Positions 46,039 to 55,987 of a stretch of DNA of 64,000 nucleotides are shown in pieces. Within the stretch, counting starts at the first letter, position 1; each line of letters opens with the position of its first letter. The stretch is taken from positions 101,999 to 165,998 of the forward strand of contig NZ_PEHF01000001.1 of the NCBI RefSeq assembly GCF_015762685.1. Reading direction: 5' to 3'. The stretch is from Candidatus Symbiopectobacterium sp. 'North America' (GTDB lineage Bacteria > Pseudomonadota > Gammaproteobacteria > Enterobacterales > Enterobacteriaceae). Below the pieces are notes generated by a model. That model was not told the DNA's origin. It was given only the letters and a program-made list of their open reading frames with translations, and did no database searches. A program made the translations under genes and the position numbers.

Positions 46039-46715
46039 TCAATCTCCAGTATTTTCAACGCTTGTTCCGCTGCCGCCTGCTCCGCCTTACGCCGACTGGA
46101 GCCCGTACCAATCAACGGTTCGTTAAAACCGCTGATCATACAATGGATGGTAAATTCCTGATCATGTGCCTCACCGCACACCTGCACCACCAGATAGGCA
46201 GGCAATGGCAAATGGCGCCCTTGCAGAAACTCTTGCAACCGGGTTTTGGGATCTTTCTGCTTATCCCCTGAACTGATTTCATCCAATCGAGTCTGATACC
46301 AATTCAGAATCAGTCTTTCGATATTCTGGATATCACTGTCCAGAAAAATACCGCCAATCAGCGCTTCGACCGTGTCAGCCAAAATAGACTCACGGCGGAA
46401 GCCACCGCTTTTCAATTCACCTGGACCAAGGCGCAGGAATTCACCTAATTCGAATTCACGCGCAATTTCCGCCAGCGTATTGCCGCGCACCAGCGTGGCG
46501 CGCATACGGCTCATATCCCCTTCATCGACGCGAGGAAAGCGATGATAAAGTGCATTGGCAATCACAAAACTCAGGATGGAGTCACCAAGAAACTCCAGAC
46601 GCTCATTGTGTTTGCTGTTGGCACTGCGGTGCGTTAACGCCTGCAATAACAGGTCGTACTGCTGGAAAGTATAGCCCAGTTTTCTTTGTAACCGATTTAT
46701 TAGGATGGGGTTCAT
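46035..46715 (-). CDS. rnc: Ribonuclease III
   Basis: RNase III cleaves double-stranded RNA in rRNA and mRNA processing. The 226 residues contain the catalytic signature [11 protein letters not shown] and the second acidic cluster ([13 protein letters not shown]), with a C-terminal dsRBD ([12 protein letters not shown] to [14 protein letters not shown]). The leader upstream contains strong hairpins that are candidate targets for autoregulation. Confidence 0.96.
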   Translation of the reverse strand: MNPILINRLQRKLGYTFQQYDLLLQALTHRSANSKHNERLEFLGDSILSFVIANALYHRFPRVDEGDMSRMRATLVRGNTLAEIAREFELGEFLRLGPGELKSGGFRRESILADTVEALIGGIFLDSDIQNIERLILNWYQTRLDEISSGDKQKDPKTRLQEFLQGRHLPLPAYLVVQVCGEAHDQEFTIHCMISGFNEPLIGTGSSRRKAEQAAAEQALKILEIE

Positions 46716-46820
46716 GTGTTACCAATAGATCAACAATACCTATTTACCGCAGCATACGGAACAGCGCTGTCTGGATCACTCTTACGGGCGATAGGGGAAC
46801 AAAGCTGTTTCGTTTGCATT

Positions 46821-46899
46821 GGCTCCGAACGGAGCCTGCGTTTTTCGTTTATTCTCATCACATTCTCCGTTGCAAGAAGCTACCTGCAACGGGAATGTG
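46821..46899 (-). promoter_or_regulatory. Two leader hairpins upstream of rnc (probable RNase III autoregulatory site)
   Basis: At 46859-46899 the arms CACATTCTCCGTTGCA and TGCAACGGGAATGTG pair with one mismatch around a 10-base loop. At 46821-46836, GGCTCC-GAAC-GGAGCC forms a second hairpin. E. coli RNase III cleaves a long stem-loop in the rnc leader and destabilises its own mRNA. The position and geometry here match, though the sequence is not identical. Confidence 0.7.
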
Positions 46900-46960
46900 G
46901 TGCGAGATACAACAATTCTACAACGTAACCGAAAATAATGCTGCGGGTTTATCACGGTGA

Positions 46961-47920
46961 TTAATGAATTCGACCAATTCGGCTCAGACGCACGCCCGTT
47001 GGCCATTCACCTTCTTTTTTCTCAAAGCTCATCCAGATTGCCGTTGCGCGGCCGACCAGATTTTTTTCCGGCACAACCCCCCAAAAACGGCTATCGTCGC
47101 TGTTATCACGGTTATCACCCATCATGAAATAGTGCCCGTTTGGCACTACCCAGGTGGCCAGCGGCTGGCGCGACTGCTGGTAGTACATCCCCAGTTGATC
47201 CTGGCTACCCGGCACCACCAGAATACGGTGCGAGACATCACCCAGCGTCTCCTGACGAACTCCCATCCGCACACCGCCCTGTTTTTCCTCACCGAGTGGC
47301 AGCGCGTAGAAACCGCTGCCCGATTCTGAACCAGGACGACCGAACGTTTGCACGAAATCACTGGCTTCAAGGTTGCTGTAGGTCACCGCAACGGCGCTGT
47401 CACACGCCGAGCCTTCACACGCGGGACGCACCGTCACCTGCTTGCTGAGCGGATCGTAAGAAACCCTGTCACCCGGCAGACCAATCACACGTTTGATATA
47501 ATCCAGACGCGGATTTTCAGGATATTTGAATACCGCTACATCCCCGCGTCGCGGATGCCCGGTCGGGATCAACGTCGTCTGCGTGATGGGATCCTTGATG
47601 CCGTAGGCAAATTTCTCCACCAGAATAAAATCACCAATCAGCAGCGTCGGCATCATGGAGCCCGAAGGTATCTGGAACGGTTCGTAAACAAAGGAGCGCA
47701 CAAAAAACACCAGCGCCAATACCGGAAACACCGAAGCGCAGGTTTCAATCCAACCGGGCTGTTTGATCGTCACAACGCCCGCGCCGCCATCCTGCTGCGC
47801 ACTCAGCGCCGCCTCGGCTCTCGCCTTGCGTGCCGGTGCCCATTTAAAGCGTTCAAAACACCAGACGATGCCGGTGACAAGCGTCGCCAGCGCTAAAACC
47901 AAGGCAAACATATTGGCCAT
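46961..47920 (-). CDS. lepB: Signal peptidase I
   Basis: LepB removes signal peptides on the periplasmic face. The 319 residues show two membrane helices (residues about 4-22 and 60-76), the catalytic Ser88 in IPSGSMMPTLL, the general-base Lys143 in LDYIKRVIG and the box GDNRDNSDDSR. It is intact and lies 16 bp downstream of lepA. Confidence 0.96.
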   Translation of the reverse strand: MANMFALVLALATLVTGIVWCFERFKWAPARKARAEAALSAQQDGGAGVVTIKQPGWIETCASVFPVLALVFFVRSFVYEPFQIPSGSMMPTLLIGDFILVEKFAYGIKDPITQTTLIPTGHPRRGDVAVFKYPENPRLDYIKRVIGLPGDRVSYDPLSKQVTVRPACEGSACDSAVAVTYSNLEASDFVQTFGRPGSESGSGFYALPLGEEKQGGVRMGVRQETLGDVSHRILVVPGSQDQLGMYYQQSRQPLATWVVPNGHYFMMGDNRDNSDDSRFWGVVPEKNLVGRATAIWMSFEKKEGEWPTGVRLSRIGRIH

Positions 47921-47936
47921 GCCAACTCCTTAGGGT

Positions 47937-49736
47937 TTACTTGCTCTCTTTGCCGACGTGCAGAATGACCAAGAAGGCTTCTTGCGGCAATTCAACGTTG
48001 CCGACCTGTTTCATGCGCTTCTTACCGTCTTTCTGTTTCTGCAACAGCTTTTTCTTACGGCTCACGTCGCCGCCATAACATTTTGCCAATACGTTTTTAC
48101 GCAGTTGTTTCACGGTTGAACGCGCGATAATGTGGTTACCAATGGCTGCCTGAATGGCAATATCAAATTGCTGACGCGGAATCAGCTCTTTCATTTTTTC
48201 CACCAGCTCACGGCCACGATACTGTGAGTTATCGCGGTGGGTAATCAGCGCCAACGCATCAACACGTTCTGCGTTAATCATCACGTCAACCCGCACCATG
48301 TCAGAGACCTGGAAACGTTTGAAACTGTAATCCAGCGATGCGTAACCGCGCGAGGTCGATTTCAGTCGATCGAAGAAATCGAGCACCACTTCCGCCATCG
48401 GAATTTCATAGGTCAACGACACCTGATTACCGTGGTAAACCATGTTGGTCTGCACACCACGCTTCTCAATACACAAGGTGATGACGTTGCCCAGGTACTC
48501 CTGCGGCAGCAGCATATGGCATTCCGCGATAGGTTCACGCAGTTCTTCAATGTTGTTGAGCGGCGGCAGCTTGGAAGGGCTGTCAACGTAGACAATTTCC
48601 TGACGCGTGGTCTTCACTTCATAAATTACGGTCGGTGCCGTGGTGATCAGATCCAGATCGTATTCACGCTCCAGACGTTCCTGAATGATCTCCATGTGCA
48701 GGAGGCCCAGGAAGCCGCAGCGAAAACCGAAGCCCAACGCGGTTGAGGTTTCCGGTTCGTAGAACAGCGAGGCGTCATTGACACTCAGTTTGCCCAAAGC
48801 GTCGCGGAAGTTCTCATAATCATCAGAACTGACCGGGAATAAGCCTGCATAAACCTGTGGTTTAACCTTTTTGAAGCCCGGTAGCGCTTTGTCAGCCGGT
48901 TGGCGAGCCAATGTCAGGGTATCCCCCACCGGAGCACCAAGAATGTCTTTGATGGCGCACACCAGCCAACCCACTTCACCGCAATTAAGCACATCGCGAT
49001 CGATCTGCTTCGGCGTGAAAATCCCCAGACGATCGGCGTTATACACCTGACCGGTACTGATGACCTTCACTTTGTCGCCCTTGCGCAACGAACCATTTTT
49101 GATGCGGATCAGAGAGACCACACCAAGGTAGTTGTCGAACCAGGAGTCGATGATCAACGCCTGAAGCGGCGCATTTGGATCGCCCTCCGGCGGCGGAATT
49201 TCTTTCACCAGACGTTCAAGCACATCAGGAACGCCAACGCCGGTTTTCGCCGAGCAGCGCACGGCATCGGTGGCATCGATGCCGACGATATCTTCAATCT
49301 CTTCTGCCACACGCTCGGGATCGGCGGCCGGCAGATCAATCTTGTTAAGTACCGGGACCACTTCCAGGTCCATTTCCATCGCGATGTAGCAGTTGGCGAG
49401 CGTTTGTGCCTCTACGCCTTGCCCTGCATCCACTACCAGCAACGCACCTTCGCACGCCGCCAGAGAACGTGAAACTTCATAGGAGAAGTCAACGTGCCCC
49501 GGTGTGTCGATAAAATTCAGTTGGTAGGTCTCGCCATCTTTGGCATGGTAATCCAGCGTTACACTTTGCGCTTTAATGGTGATGCCGCGTTCACGTTCCA
49601 GATCCATGGAGTCCAACACCTGCGCCGCCATTTCACGGTCAGATAAACCGCCGCAAAGTTGAATAATGCGGTCAGAAAGCGTCGACTTACCGTGGTCGAT
49701 ATGGGCAATAATGGAGAAATTTCGTATATGCTTCAT
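47937..49736 (-). CDS. lepA: Elongation factor 4 (LepA)
   Basis: EF4 is a translational GTPase that acts in ribosome biogenesis and under stress. From [20 protein letters not shown] the protein is 599 residues. G motifs include [14 protein letters not shown] and NKIDLP. The LepA-specific C-terminal domain ([20 protein letters not shown]) is present. The frame extends 25 codons further upstream, but the family starts at this ATG. Confidence 0.96.
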   Translation of the reverse strand: MKHIRNFSIIAHIDHGKSTLSDRIIQLCGGLSDREMAAQVLDSMDLERERGITIKAQSVTLDYHAKDGETYQLNFIDTPGHVDFSYEVSRSLAACEGALLVVDAGQGVEAQTLANCYIAMEMDLEVVPVLNKIDLPAADPERVAEEIEDIVGIDATDAVRCSAKTGVGVPDVLERLVKEIPPPEGDPNAPLQALIIDSWFDNYLGVVSLIRIKNGSLRKGDKVKVISTGQVYNADRLGIFTPKQIDRDVLNCGEVGWLVCAIKDILGAPVGDTLTLARQPADKALPGFKKVKPQVYAGLFPVSSDDYENFRDALGKLSVNDASLFYEPETSTALGFGFRCGFLGLLHMEIIQERLEREYDLDLITTAPTVIYEVKTTRQEIVYVDSPSKLPPLNNIEELREPIAECHMLLPQEYLGNVITLCIEKRGVQTNMVYHGNQVSLTYEIPMAEVVLDFFDRLKSTSRGYASLDYSFKRFQVSDMVRVDVMINAERVDALALITHRDNSQYRGRELVEKMKELIPRQQFDIAIQAAIGNHIIARSTVKQLRKNVLAKCYGGDVSRKKKLLQKQKDGKKRMKQVGNVELPQEAFLVILHVGKESK

Positions 49737-50028
49737 TATGAAAGTTTTTCTACCTTGGTATTTCTGAAATTCTTGCCGTCTGGCATGCGCATGCGATGAA
49801 AATGGCGGCAATGCCCTCCCCTTTCACCAGAACCGATGCATTCTACACGTCAGACGCCGGAAAACCTAGTCATCAACCCGTATTCCCTTTGATTATGGCG
49901 CTTTTATTCCATCATGGCAGATAACCGGGAAAAAGATGACGTTTAAGGACAAGCAAGCGCGCGTTGGACGGAAAATATCTCGGTGAGAAAGACCGAGTAG
50001 CCCAGCGGCTCGCCCGGTTAAATGAGGT

Positions 50029-50487
50029 TCAGGATTCAATTTTCAGCGGCTGCCCCGGCAAGGCTATCTGCAAAATAACCGGGCGATAGTGACGTTTCTC
50101 GCCTAATTTAAGCGAACAGCCGCGTACCAGGATAAACGCCAACGCGGCACCCAGCAGCGCGCCCAGCACCGCAGCCAGATCGTTGGCGAACAGCGACTGC
50201 AACAATCCCGCCCCTACGAACAACCCTAACAGCGGCACCAGATAGACCAGCATGGCGGAACGCAGCAGGCTACTTTCGGAAATACCCAATTTAACGCGTT
50301 GACCAGGCAGCAAGGGTTGCTCGCACGGAACGTGCAGCGCCTGCTCGGCGGACCGACCCAATTCACTCAAAAGCCCGGTGCCGCAGGTTTTACGCGACTG
50401 ACAACCGCTGCACCCAGAACGCTGCTCACAGTGCAGCACGGCCATGCCATTGTGCCAGGAAACCACAGTCGCCCACTCTTTGATCAT
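50029..50487 (-). CDS. rseC: SoxR-reducing / sigma-E regulatory protein RseC
   Basis: The 152-residue inner-membrane protein has an N-terminal Cys-rich cluster (CSGCQSRKTCGTG, with an earlier Cys at about residue 20) and two membrane helices (about 75-95 and 100-120). It is the last gene of rpoE-rseA-rseB-rseC. Between it and lepA are 292 bp with a small CTCGG/CCGAG hairpin near 49978 and no gene. Confidence 0.93.
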   Translation of the reverse strand: MIKEWATVVSWHNGMAVLHCEQRSGCSGCQSRKTCGTGLLSELGRSAEQALHVPCEQPLLPGQRVKLGISESSLLRSAMLVYLVPLLGLFVGAGLLQSLFANDLAAVLGALLGAALAFILVRGCSLKLGEKRHYRPVILQIALPGQPLKIES

Positions 50488-50511
50488 ACCTGCGCCCTAC
50501 ATCTTGCAAAT

Positions 50512-51489
50512 TTACGGCGATTGAAAAATGACATTATCCGCAATGCGTTTGGCCGTGGTAGGGGGTAATTCGCCCACTACGGTTATTTCATACCCATTGC
50601 GGATTTCTGTGTGTACGCTTCGCCGTCCCGTCGTGACATATTGCTCGGCACGAGATTCTGACGATGGCGTGATATTAACAGAAAAGCTGAATAAACCATC
50701 ACTGAACAGGCGCGATTCAATCGGGATGCTGATTCCAGGCAACGTTCTGCGGGTACGCGAGATCTCTTTCATACCCTGTGGCAGCCATCCAGGAGTCCAG
50801 GTCAGGTCAACCGTTTCAACCGACGGTGTCGTCAGCAATGGCGGTAACCCTTCGCTTAATAATGGGCGTAACGTCTCACGGATATCATCACTGACCACCA
50901 GCGATGCCACCAGAAATTGCTCCATCCGTTCCCCATTGCGATCTTGCAAGTCAATACGCAACGGCAGTTTGGTCGCAACATCAAACCATACGCTGTAGCT
51001 ATACTGTGTCCCATCCCGGGAAATAATACGCATGCCCTCACACTGGCGATCGGCGATCCGTACTCTTCCTGCCGCCGGAATGAAATCATAGAACGCGGAC
51101 AGCGATTGATGATCGGCATAAACCAGGCTGGGGAACGAATCGATGATGTGATCGCCGGAAAGCGAGAAAGGTTCCAGATCGGTATCAAAGTAACTGATAT
51201 TCCGGTCTCGCTGCGCGATTTCTCTGCGAGGCCCATCCATAAACAGCAACTGTGCCAATGGACGGTTATCTATACGGGCATGCCGATAGCGCAGAGATTC
51301 GATGCCCTGACGGGAGATATTGATGAAATGTATTTCATAATTCAATGCCCGAATAGCGTTGCCCATCTGTTGCAGCGAGGACGAGGGCTTAGGCTGCAAC
51401 ACCGTACCTGACGCAGGCCGCGCCAGGACTGTTGTTGAATAGGGTAAGCAACCGAACAGAATGCAAAAAGCAAACCCAACACGCTTCAT
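50512..51489 (-). CDS. rseB: Sigma-E regulatory protein RseB
   Basis: RseB is a periplasmic MucB/RseB-family protein (325 residues) that shields RseA from DegS and senses lipid and mislocalised lipopolysaccharide signals. It has a signal peptide (RVGFAFCILFGCLPYSTTVLA). The large domain contains LNYEIHFINISRQGIESLRY and the small domain starts after about residue 210. It starts one base into the rseA stop codon. Confidence 0.94.
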   Translation of the reverse strand: MKRVGFAFCILFGCLPYSTTVLARPASGTVLQPKPSSSLQQMGNAIRALNYEIHFINISRQGIESLRYRHARIDNRPLAQLLFMDGPRREIAQRDRNISYFDTDLEPFSLSGDHIIDSFPSLVYADHQSLSAFYDFIPAAGRVRIADRQCEGMRIISRDGTQYSYSVWFDVATKLPLRIDLQDRNGERMEQFLVASLVVSDDIRETLRPLLSEGLPPLLTTPSVETVDLTWTPGWLPQGMKEISRTRRTLPGISIPIESRLFSDGLFSFSVNITPSSESRAEQYVTTGRRSVHTEIRNGYEITVVGELPPTTAKRIADNVIFQSP

Positions 51490-52145
51490 TAACGAGACTG
51501 CGTTCCTAAAGATTGAGTGCCAGGCACCTGAATAGCGGCCTGCTGTTCTTCATCTTGCTGACCTTGCAAAGGCTTCGAATGGAGGCGGCGCTGCAACTCA
51601 TAGTCCTGCAACATGACATTGATGCGGTTGCGTTCTGCTTCAACCTGACGTTGACCACCATGCGACACCACGTTTTCAGACGGTACACCCAGACTTACCG
51701 GAGAGGCGGTGCCCATGGCGGGAAGCGTACTAAACGCTGGCATGTCGTTTTGCGCTTCCGGCGTTTGATCCGGGGAACGTTGCATTTGCACGCCGACGAT
51801 CACCGCCAATGAGACACAGGCGGCCACACCAACCTGAGTCAGTTGGCTTGCCCAAGGACGCACTTTGTCCCAGAACGACAAGCGCGACCAGGTATCGGGA
51901 TGAGGCTGTGCTTCGGGAATAGCTTGAGGCGCAATGCGCACCGGCTCTTCGGCAATCGCCTGCGCAACGCGTGCGGCAATGTCGATTTCAATGATGCTCT
52001 GCGCCACATCACAACGCAGCGTATCGCGAATCAAATGGTAGCTTTGCCAACTTTTTTGCAGTTCAGCATCCCGCCCCAATGTGTTAAGCAGTTCGGTATC
52101 CGCAGCCTCGCCGTCCATTAAAGCGGAAAGTTTCTCTTTCTGCAT
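51489..52145 (-). CDS. rseA: Anti-sigma-E factor RseA
   Basis: RseA is a single-pass membrane anti-sigma factor that binds RpoE. The 218 residues from MQKEKLSALMDGE contain a cytoplasmic sigma-binding domain (residues 1-95), the helix VGVAACVSLAVIVGVQ and a periplasmic tail that DegS cleaves. I take the ATG at 52145, which has AAGG upstream and matches the E. coli start, not the ATG two codons earlier. Confidence 0.94.
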   Translation of the reverse strand: MQKEKLSALMDGEAADTELLNTLGRDAELQKSWQSYHLIRDTLRCDVAQSIIEIDIAARVAQAIAEEPVRIAPQAIPEAQPHPDTWSRLSFWDKVRPWASQLTQVGVAACVSLAVIVGVQMQRSPDQTPEAQNDMPAFSTLPAMGTASPVSLGVPSENVVSHGGQRQVEAERNRINVMLQDYELQRRLHSKPLQGQQDEEQQAAIQVPGTQSLGTQSR

Positions 52146-52195
52146 ACCCATACCCTTACCTTGTCAAATCCATCATGGTTAACGCGAAAACCGGG

Positions 52196-52771
52196 TTAAC
52201 GTTGAATTAGCGGTTGTATTTTGTTATCGATCGCTTCTCGCGCACGGAATATGCGAGAACGAACAGTGCCGACCGGGCAATCCATAATGGCGGCTATCTC
52301 TTCATAACTCAGGCAATCAAGTTCGCGTAGCGTAATAGCCATCCGTAAATCTTCTGGCAACGCTTCAATGGTTCGAAAAACTATACTTCTCAATTCCTCT
52401 GACAACATTAAGTTCTCAGGGTTCGATATTTCTTTTAATGCGCTGGCGGTTTCATAATTTTCAGCGTCATTGGCATCAACGTCGCTCGACGGTGGTCGCC
52501 GCCCCTGAGCAACCAGATAATTTTTGGACGTATTGACCGCAATACGATACAGCCAAGTGTAGAAGGCACTATCGCCGCGAAAAGACTCCAACGCACGATA
52601 GGCTTTGATAAACGACTCCTGCACCACATCCGGCACATCCCCAGGAGGAACGTACCGTGACACCAGGTTCGCTACTTTGTGCTGGTAGCGCACCACCAGC
52701 AAATTAAAAGATTTCTGGTCGCCTTTCTGGGCACGTTCAACCAGAATGCGATCCGCTAGCTGCTCGCTCAT
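52196..52771 (-). CDS. rpoE: RNA polymerase sigma-E factor
   Basis: The 191 residues are close to E. coli RpoE over the full length. Region 2 is DVPDVVQESFIKAYRAL to FYTWLYRIAVNTSKNYL and region 4 is LDCLSYEEIAAIMDCPVGTV with the helix-turn-helix. It directs the envelope-stress regulon. The frame is intact with its cognate regulators downstream, so this response appears retained. Confidence 0.96.
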   Translation of the reverse strand: MSEQLADRILVERAQKGDQKSFNLLVVRYQHKVANLVSRYVPPGDVPDVVQESFIKAYRALESFRGDSAFYTWLYRIAVNTSKNYLVAQGRRPPSSDVDANDAENYETASALKEISNPENLMLSEELRSIVFRTIEALPEDLRMAITLRELDCLSYEEIAAIMDCPVGTVRSRIFRAREAIDNKIQPLIQR

Positions 52772-53083
52772 CCGAGGTAATGTCTCCTCAAACCGTTCTC
52801 CACACGTAAAATAGTACTGCCAGCCATATCGTTATTGAATAATCTGAGCAAGCTGTAAGTCGGACACTACCGGTTAACAAAAGTTCCCGATAACGTTTGC
52901 TCCTTCTTCTTTATGTGCTCAGCCTGCCCCATATATCTTCGCGCGTCGGCGTTTACATCCGTACACGTCGCGCAGTTTTCTGTTCTTTAGCTGGGACAGT
53001 CAGGGGATCATACGCGAAAAAACGTTCAATAGCACCGTTAGCCTCTGAGAGTGCCCGAGCCATCGTTAACGACAAGGAATATC
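52772..53083. other. Gap where nadB is expected; contains only the rpoE promoter region
   Basis: In E. coli and relatives nadB lies here, divergent from rpoE and convergent with trmN6. Only 312 bp separate the two genes, and I find no L-aspartate oxidase motif such as the N-terminal FAD-binding GSGAAG. The gene has probably been deleted entirely. Confidence 0.7.
52860..52887 (-). promoter_or_regulatory. Sigma-E-dependent promoter of rpoE
   Basis: On the minus strand GGAACTT (52881-52887), exactly 16 bases, then TCCGA (52860-52864) matches the sigma-E consensus GGAACTT-N16-TCTGA. It predicts a transcript starting about 80 bases upstream of rpoE, as in the autoregulated E. coli P2 promoter. 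Confidence 0.8.
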
Positions 53084-53829
53084 CTACATAAATAAATAGA
53101 AATCCTTGGTCAATGCGCGAAAATCATAAGAGTAGCTGCCATCTTATGCGCGAACAATCAGCGTTCGCCTCTCACAGGGGCCCGCTTGCTTCGCCAGGGT
53201 CAACAGTTCCCGATGCGGTTGGCCTTCTGTCCTCTCACGTACGGCCAGTCGCTGACGTATCGACAACCCTTGTTGGCATGCCGTGATGCAAAAATCACTG
53301 GCAACCTGGCTCGGTAGTACCACACAAAAGCGCCCTTCCGGCTCCAGCAGCCTGGCAGCACAGTGGAGTAAGGTTTCATGGGACAAACTCTCTGTATAAC
53401 GGGCCGTGCTGCGCGCCTCGGTCCGACACGCACTGCCCGGTGCAAAATAAGGAGGGTTACTGACAATCAACGCGTAGCGTGATGTTGTTTGTGTCGTAAA
53501 CGTCTCAATATCACGGTTTAGCACGGTAATACGTGATGCCCACGGTGAGGCCTGCCGATTCTCTTGTGCCTGCTTGCTGGCTTCAGGTTCTACCTCAACC
53601 GCATCGATCGTCACTGTGTCTGGGCTACGCTGTGCCAACATTAGGGTGATAATGCCGGAACCACAGCCAATACCAGCACACAGCCGGTTTGCGGCACCGG
53701 AGCCCAGGCACCGAGCAGGATGGCATCCGTACCCACTTTCATCGCACAACGATCGTGCGCGACAAAAAATTGTTTAAACGTGAACCCGTTGCGCCGCGAT
53801 GTTTGTGATCGCGCTGCGTGCTGATGCAT
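53084..53829 (-). pseudogene. trmN6: tRNA1(Val) (adenine-N6)-methyltransferase, broken
   Basis: TrmN6/YfiC methylates A37 of tRNA-Val. [21 protein letters not shown] and [12 protein letters not shown] are in the first frame. After VL the SAM-binding loop [11 protein letters not shown] continues in a second frame, because one base is missing (CTGGTATTGG for CTGGATATTGG near 53675). The catalytic VSNPPYFAPG is present. TAA at 53144 interrupts the tail, which continues as DGSYSYDFRALTKDFYLF to a stop at 53084. It has two independent lesions. Confidence 0.87.
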
Positions 53830-53983
53830 GATGTGCTGCTCCTACGAAAAACCGCCGTAGCATAAGGGAATCCCTGCAACAGGGAAAGCATCCCGCCGAC
53901 AGGACACCGAGGCGGTGTAAACAGATGATGAAGTGCACGCGTAATGCCTCTATAATCAGCGCCCCAAATAATAGAGGTAGACC

Positions 53984-55321
53984 ATGACTGCAACCCAATT
54001 TTCCGATCTTGATCTTGATGAAAGCCTGCTAGATGCCTTGCGCGATATGGGCTACGAGCGCCCCACCGCCATTCAACTCGCGGCGATCCCACCCGCCATG
54101 GACGGGAGAGATGTCCTTGGATCCGCGCCAACAGGAACAGGAAAAACAGCAGCCTATCTGCTGCCGGTGTTGCAGCATCTGATTGACTTTCGACGTAAAA
54201 AATCAGGGCCGCCGCGCATTCTGATCGTAACGCCCACACGTGAACTGGCGATGCAGGTGGCTGAACAGGCTAAAGCGTTGGCGGCGCACACCCATCTGGA
54301 CGTGGCAACCATCACTGGCGGTGTGGCCTACATGAACCACGCTGAAGTCTTCAGAGAGAATCAGGATATTGTAGTGGCGACAACGGGGCGCCTGCTGCAA
54401 TACATCAAAGAAGAAAACTTTGACTGCCGCGCAGTGGAAACGCTGATTCTGGACGAAGCGGATCGTATGCTCGACATGGGATTTGCTCAGGATATCGAAC
54501 ATATTGCCGGTGAAACCCGCTGGCGCACACAAACCTTGCTGTTTTCCGCCACGCTGGAAGGCAATGCCGTCAAAGATTTCGCAGAGCGACTGCTGAAAGA
54601 GCCGGTTGAGATTGAAGCCGACCCTTCACGGCGTGAACGTAAAAAGATTCTGCAATGGTTTTACCGCGCTGATGATACTGAGCACAAAACCGCGCTGCTG
54701 GCACATTTGCTGAAACAGCCGGAAACCACCCGAGCAATTGTGTTTGTGCGTAAGCGCGAGCGCGTGCGTGAACTTGCGGCCTGGCTACGCGAAGCGGGTA
54801 TCAACAGTTGCCATCTGGAAGGCGAAATGGTGCAGGCTAAACGCAATCAGGCCATCACACGTCTGAGCGAGGGGCTGGTCAATGTATTGATTGCCACAGA
54901 CGTTGCCGCACGCGGGTTGGACATCAACGATGTTAGTCATGTCTTCAACTTTGACTTGCCACTTACGGCCGATATCTACTTGCACCGTATCGGGCGTACC
55001 GGACGCGCTGGCAAAAAAGGGTGTGCCATCTCACTGGTGGAAGCCCACGATCATTTGCTGCTTGGCAAGATCAGCCGCTACTTAAATGAGCCGCTAAAAG
55101 CACGCGTCATTGATGAGTTGCGTCCGAAAACCAAAGCACCAAGCGAAAAAACCAACGGTAAGCCGTCGAAAAAAGTACTGGCTAAGCGTGCTGAAGAGAA
55201 GAAAAAGAAGAAAGAAAAAGAAAAAGCCAAGGTGAAAGTACGCCACCGCGACAGCAAGAACGTAGGGAAGCGCCGCCAGCCTACGCAGAAAACGGACGAT
55301 ACGCCTTCAGGCGCAGAGTAA
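53984..55321 (+). CDS. srmB: DEAD-box RNA helicase SrmB
   Basis: SrmB assists early 50S subunit assembly. The 445 residues contain [12 protein letters not shown] (motif I), [11 protein letters not shown] (Ia), [12 protein letters not shown] (II), FSATLE (III), [11 protein letters not shown] (V) and [13 protein letters not shown] (VI), plus a Lys-rich basic tail after residue 390. The frame is intact. It is divergent from trmN6. Confidence 0.95.
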   Translation: MTATQFSDLDLDESLLDALRDMGYERPTAIQLAAIPPAMDGRDVLGSAPTGTGKTAAYLLPVLQHLIDFRRKKSGPPRILIVTPTRELAMQVAEQAKALAAHTHLDVATITGGVAYMNHAEVFRENQDIVVATTGRLLQYIKEENFDCRAVETLILDEADRMLDMGFAQDIEHIAGETRWRTQTLLFSATLEGNAVKDFAERLLKEPVEIEADPSRRERKKILQWFYRADDTEHKTALLAHLLKQPETTRAIVFVRKRERVRELAAWLREAGINSCHLEGEMVQAKRNQAITRLSEGLVNVLIATDVAARGLDINDVSHVFNFDLPLTADIYLHRIGRTGRAGKKGCAISLVEAHDHLLLGKISRYLNEPLKARVIDELRPKTKAPSEKTNGKPSKKVLAKRAEEKKKKKEKEKAKVKVRHRDSKNVGKRRQPTQKTDDTPSGAE

Positions 55322-55373
55322 TTCTGTTTCGATACCGTCTCCCAGCACTAACGCCGGGAACAAACCAGAGCAC

Positions 55374-55400
55374 AAAAAAAGGAGCTTTCGCTCCTTTTTT
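55374..55400. terminator. Bidirectional terminator between srmB and grcA
   Basis: AAAAAAAGGAGC-TTTC-GCTCCTTTTTT is a near-perfect hairpin with A and T runs on either side, able to end transcripts from both convergent genes. Confidence 0.9.
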
Positions 55401-55414
55401 ATTACCGCCGCCGC

Positions 55415-55441
55415 ACGAGTACTTTCGGTGAAAGTACTCGT
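55415..55441. repeat. Perfect 12-bp palindrome at the 3' end of grcA
   Basis: ACGAGTACTTTC, GGT, GAAAGTACTCGT has exactly complementary arms. It coincides with the codons for the final TFTES of GrcA, where E. coli has TFTESL and then a stop. The perfected symmetry has removed the stop codon. Confidence 0.85.
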
Positions 55442-55785
55442 AATCACGTCACGTTGCTGTTCCGGGGTCAGTGAGTTGAAACGCACTGCATAACCAGAAA
55501 CACGGATGGTCATTCCGGATGTTTTACCGCATCTTCCAGCGTTTCACGGCGCAGAACGTTCACGTTAAGGTGTTGACTACCTTCCACGCGCACTTCCAGT
55601 TTGATTTCCAACGGAACTTCACAATATTCAAACTGCCCCAGATCGCTCACCGGAACGATTTGATCTTCTCTGTAATCCGCTTTTGCGCAAACGCAGCGTG
55701 CTTCTGATTTTTCTTCATCAAGCAACCAGAAAGAGTTAACCAGAGCGTTGTTGTTAGCTTTAGTGATTTGAATGCCAGTAACCAT
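55418..55785 (-). pseudogene. grcA: Autonomous glycyl radical cofactor GrcA (YfiD), broken
   Basis: GrcA replaces the glycyl-radical domain of oxygen-damaged pyruvate formate-lyase. The N-terminal part ([39 protein letters not shown]) is in one frame and hits TGA. The radical-bearing part ([19 protein letters not shown]) is in another. The KYPQL segment is missing, so a deletion of roughly 13 bases at about 55513 separated them. The C-terminus has also lost its stop. Two FNR sites remain upstream. Confidence 0.9.
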
Positions 55786-55920
55786 AATTGCCTCCGTAAA
55801 ACAGCAGAATCGTGTCTGAACCTGGGAAGGATTGCAGTACTTACCAACACGAGGTTTTAACCACAAAATGAAATTCACTTACCTTGTGTAGTTATATACC
55901 AGTACCTTAGCCGCCAATCT

Positions 55921-55934
55921 TTGATTTAAATCAA
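55921..55934. promoter_or_regulatory. FNR box, proximal, upstream of grcA
   Basis: TTGATTTAAATCAA is a perfect match to the FNR consensus TTGAT-N4-ATCAA. It is expected at about -40 relative to the grcA transcript start. Confidence 0.82.
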
Positions 55935-55973
55935 TTAATGCAGGGAGTGGAAAACAGCGCCAGCAGCAATTAA

Positions 55974-55987
55974 TTGTTTTACATCAA
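55974..55987. promoter_or_regulatory. FNR box, distal, upstream of grcA
   Basis: TTGTTTTACATCAA differs from the FNR consensus at one defined position. Its centre is exactly 53 bp from the proximal box, the same spacing as the -40.5 and -93.5 sites known at E. coli yfiD. The rest of 55786-56144 shows no gene. Confidence 0.7.

Noticed and set aside
52897..53091. A 64-codon frame in the rpoE-trmN6 gap as a nadB remnant or leader peptide
   Set aside because: The product resembles neither L-aspartate oxidase nor any known leader peptide and lacks a ribosome site.
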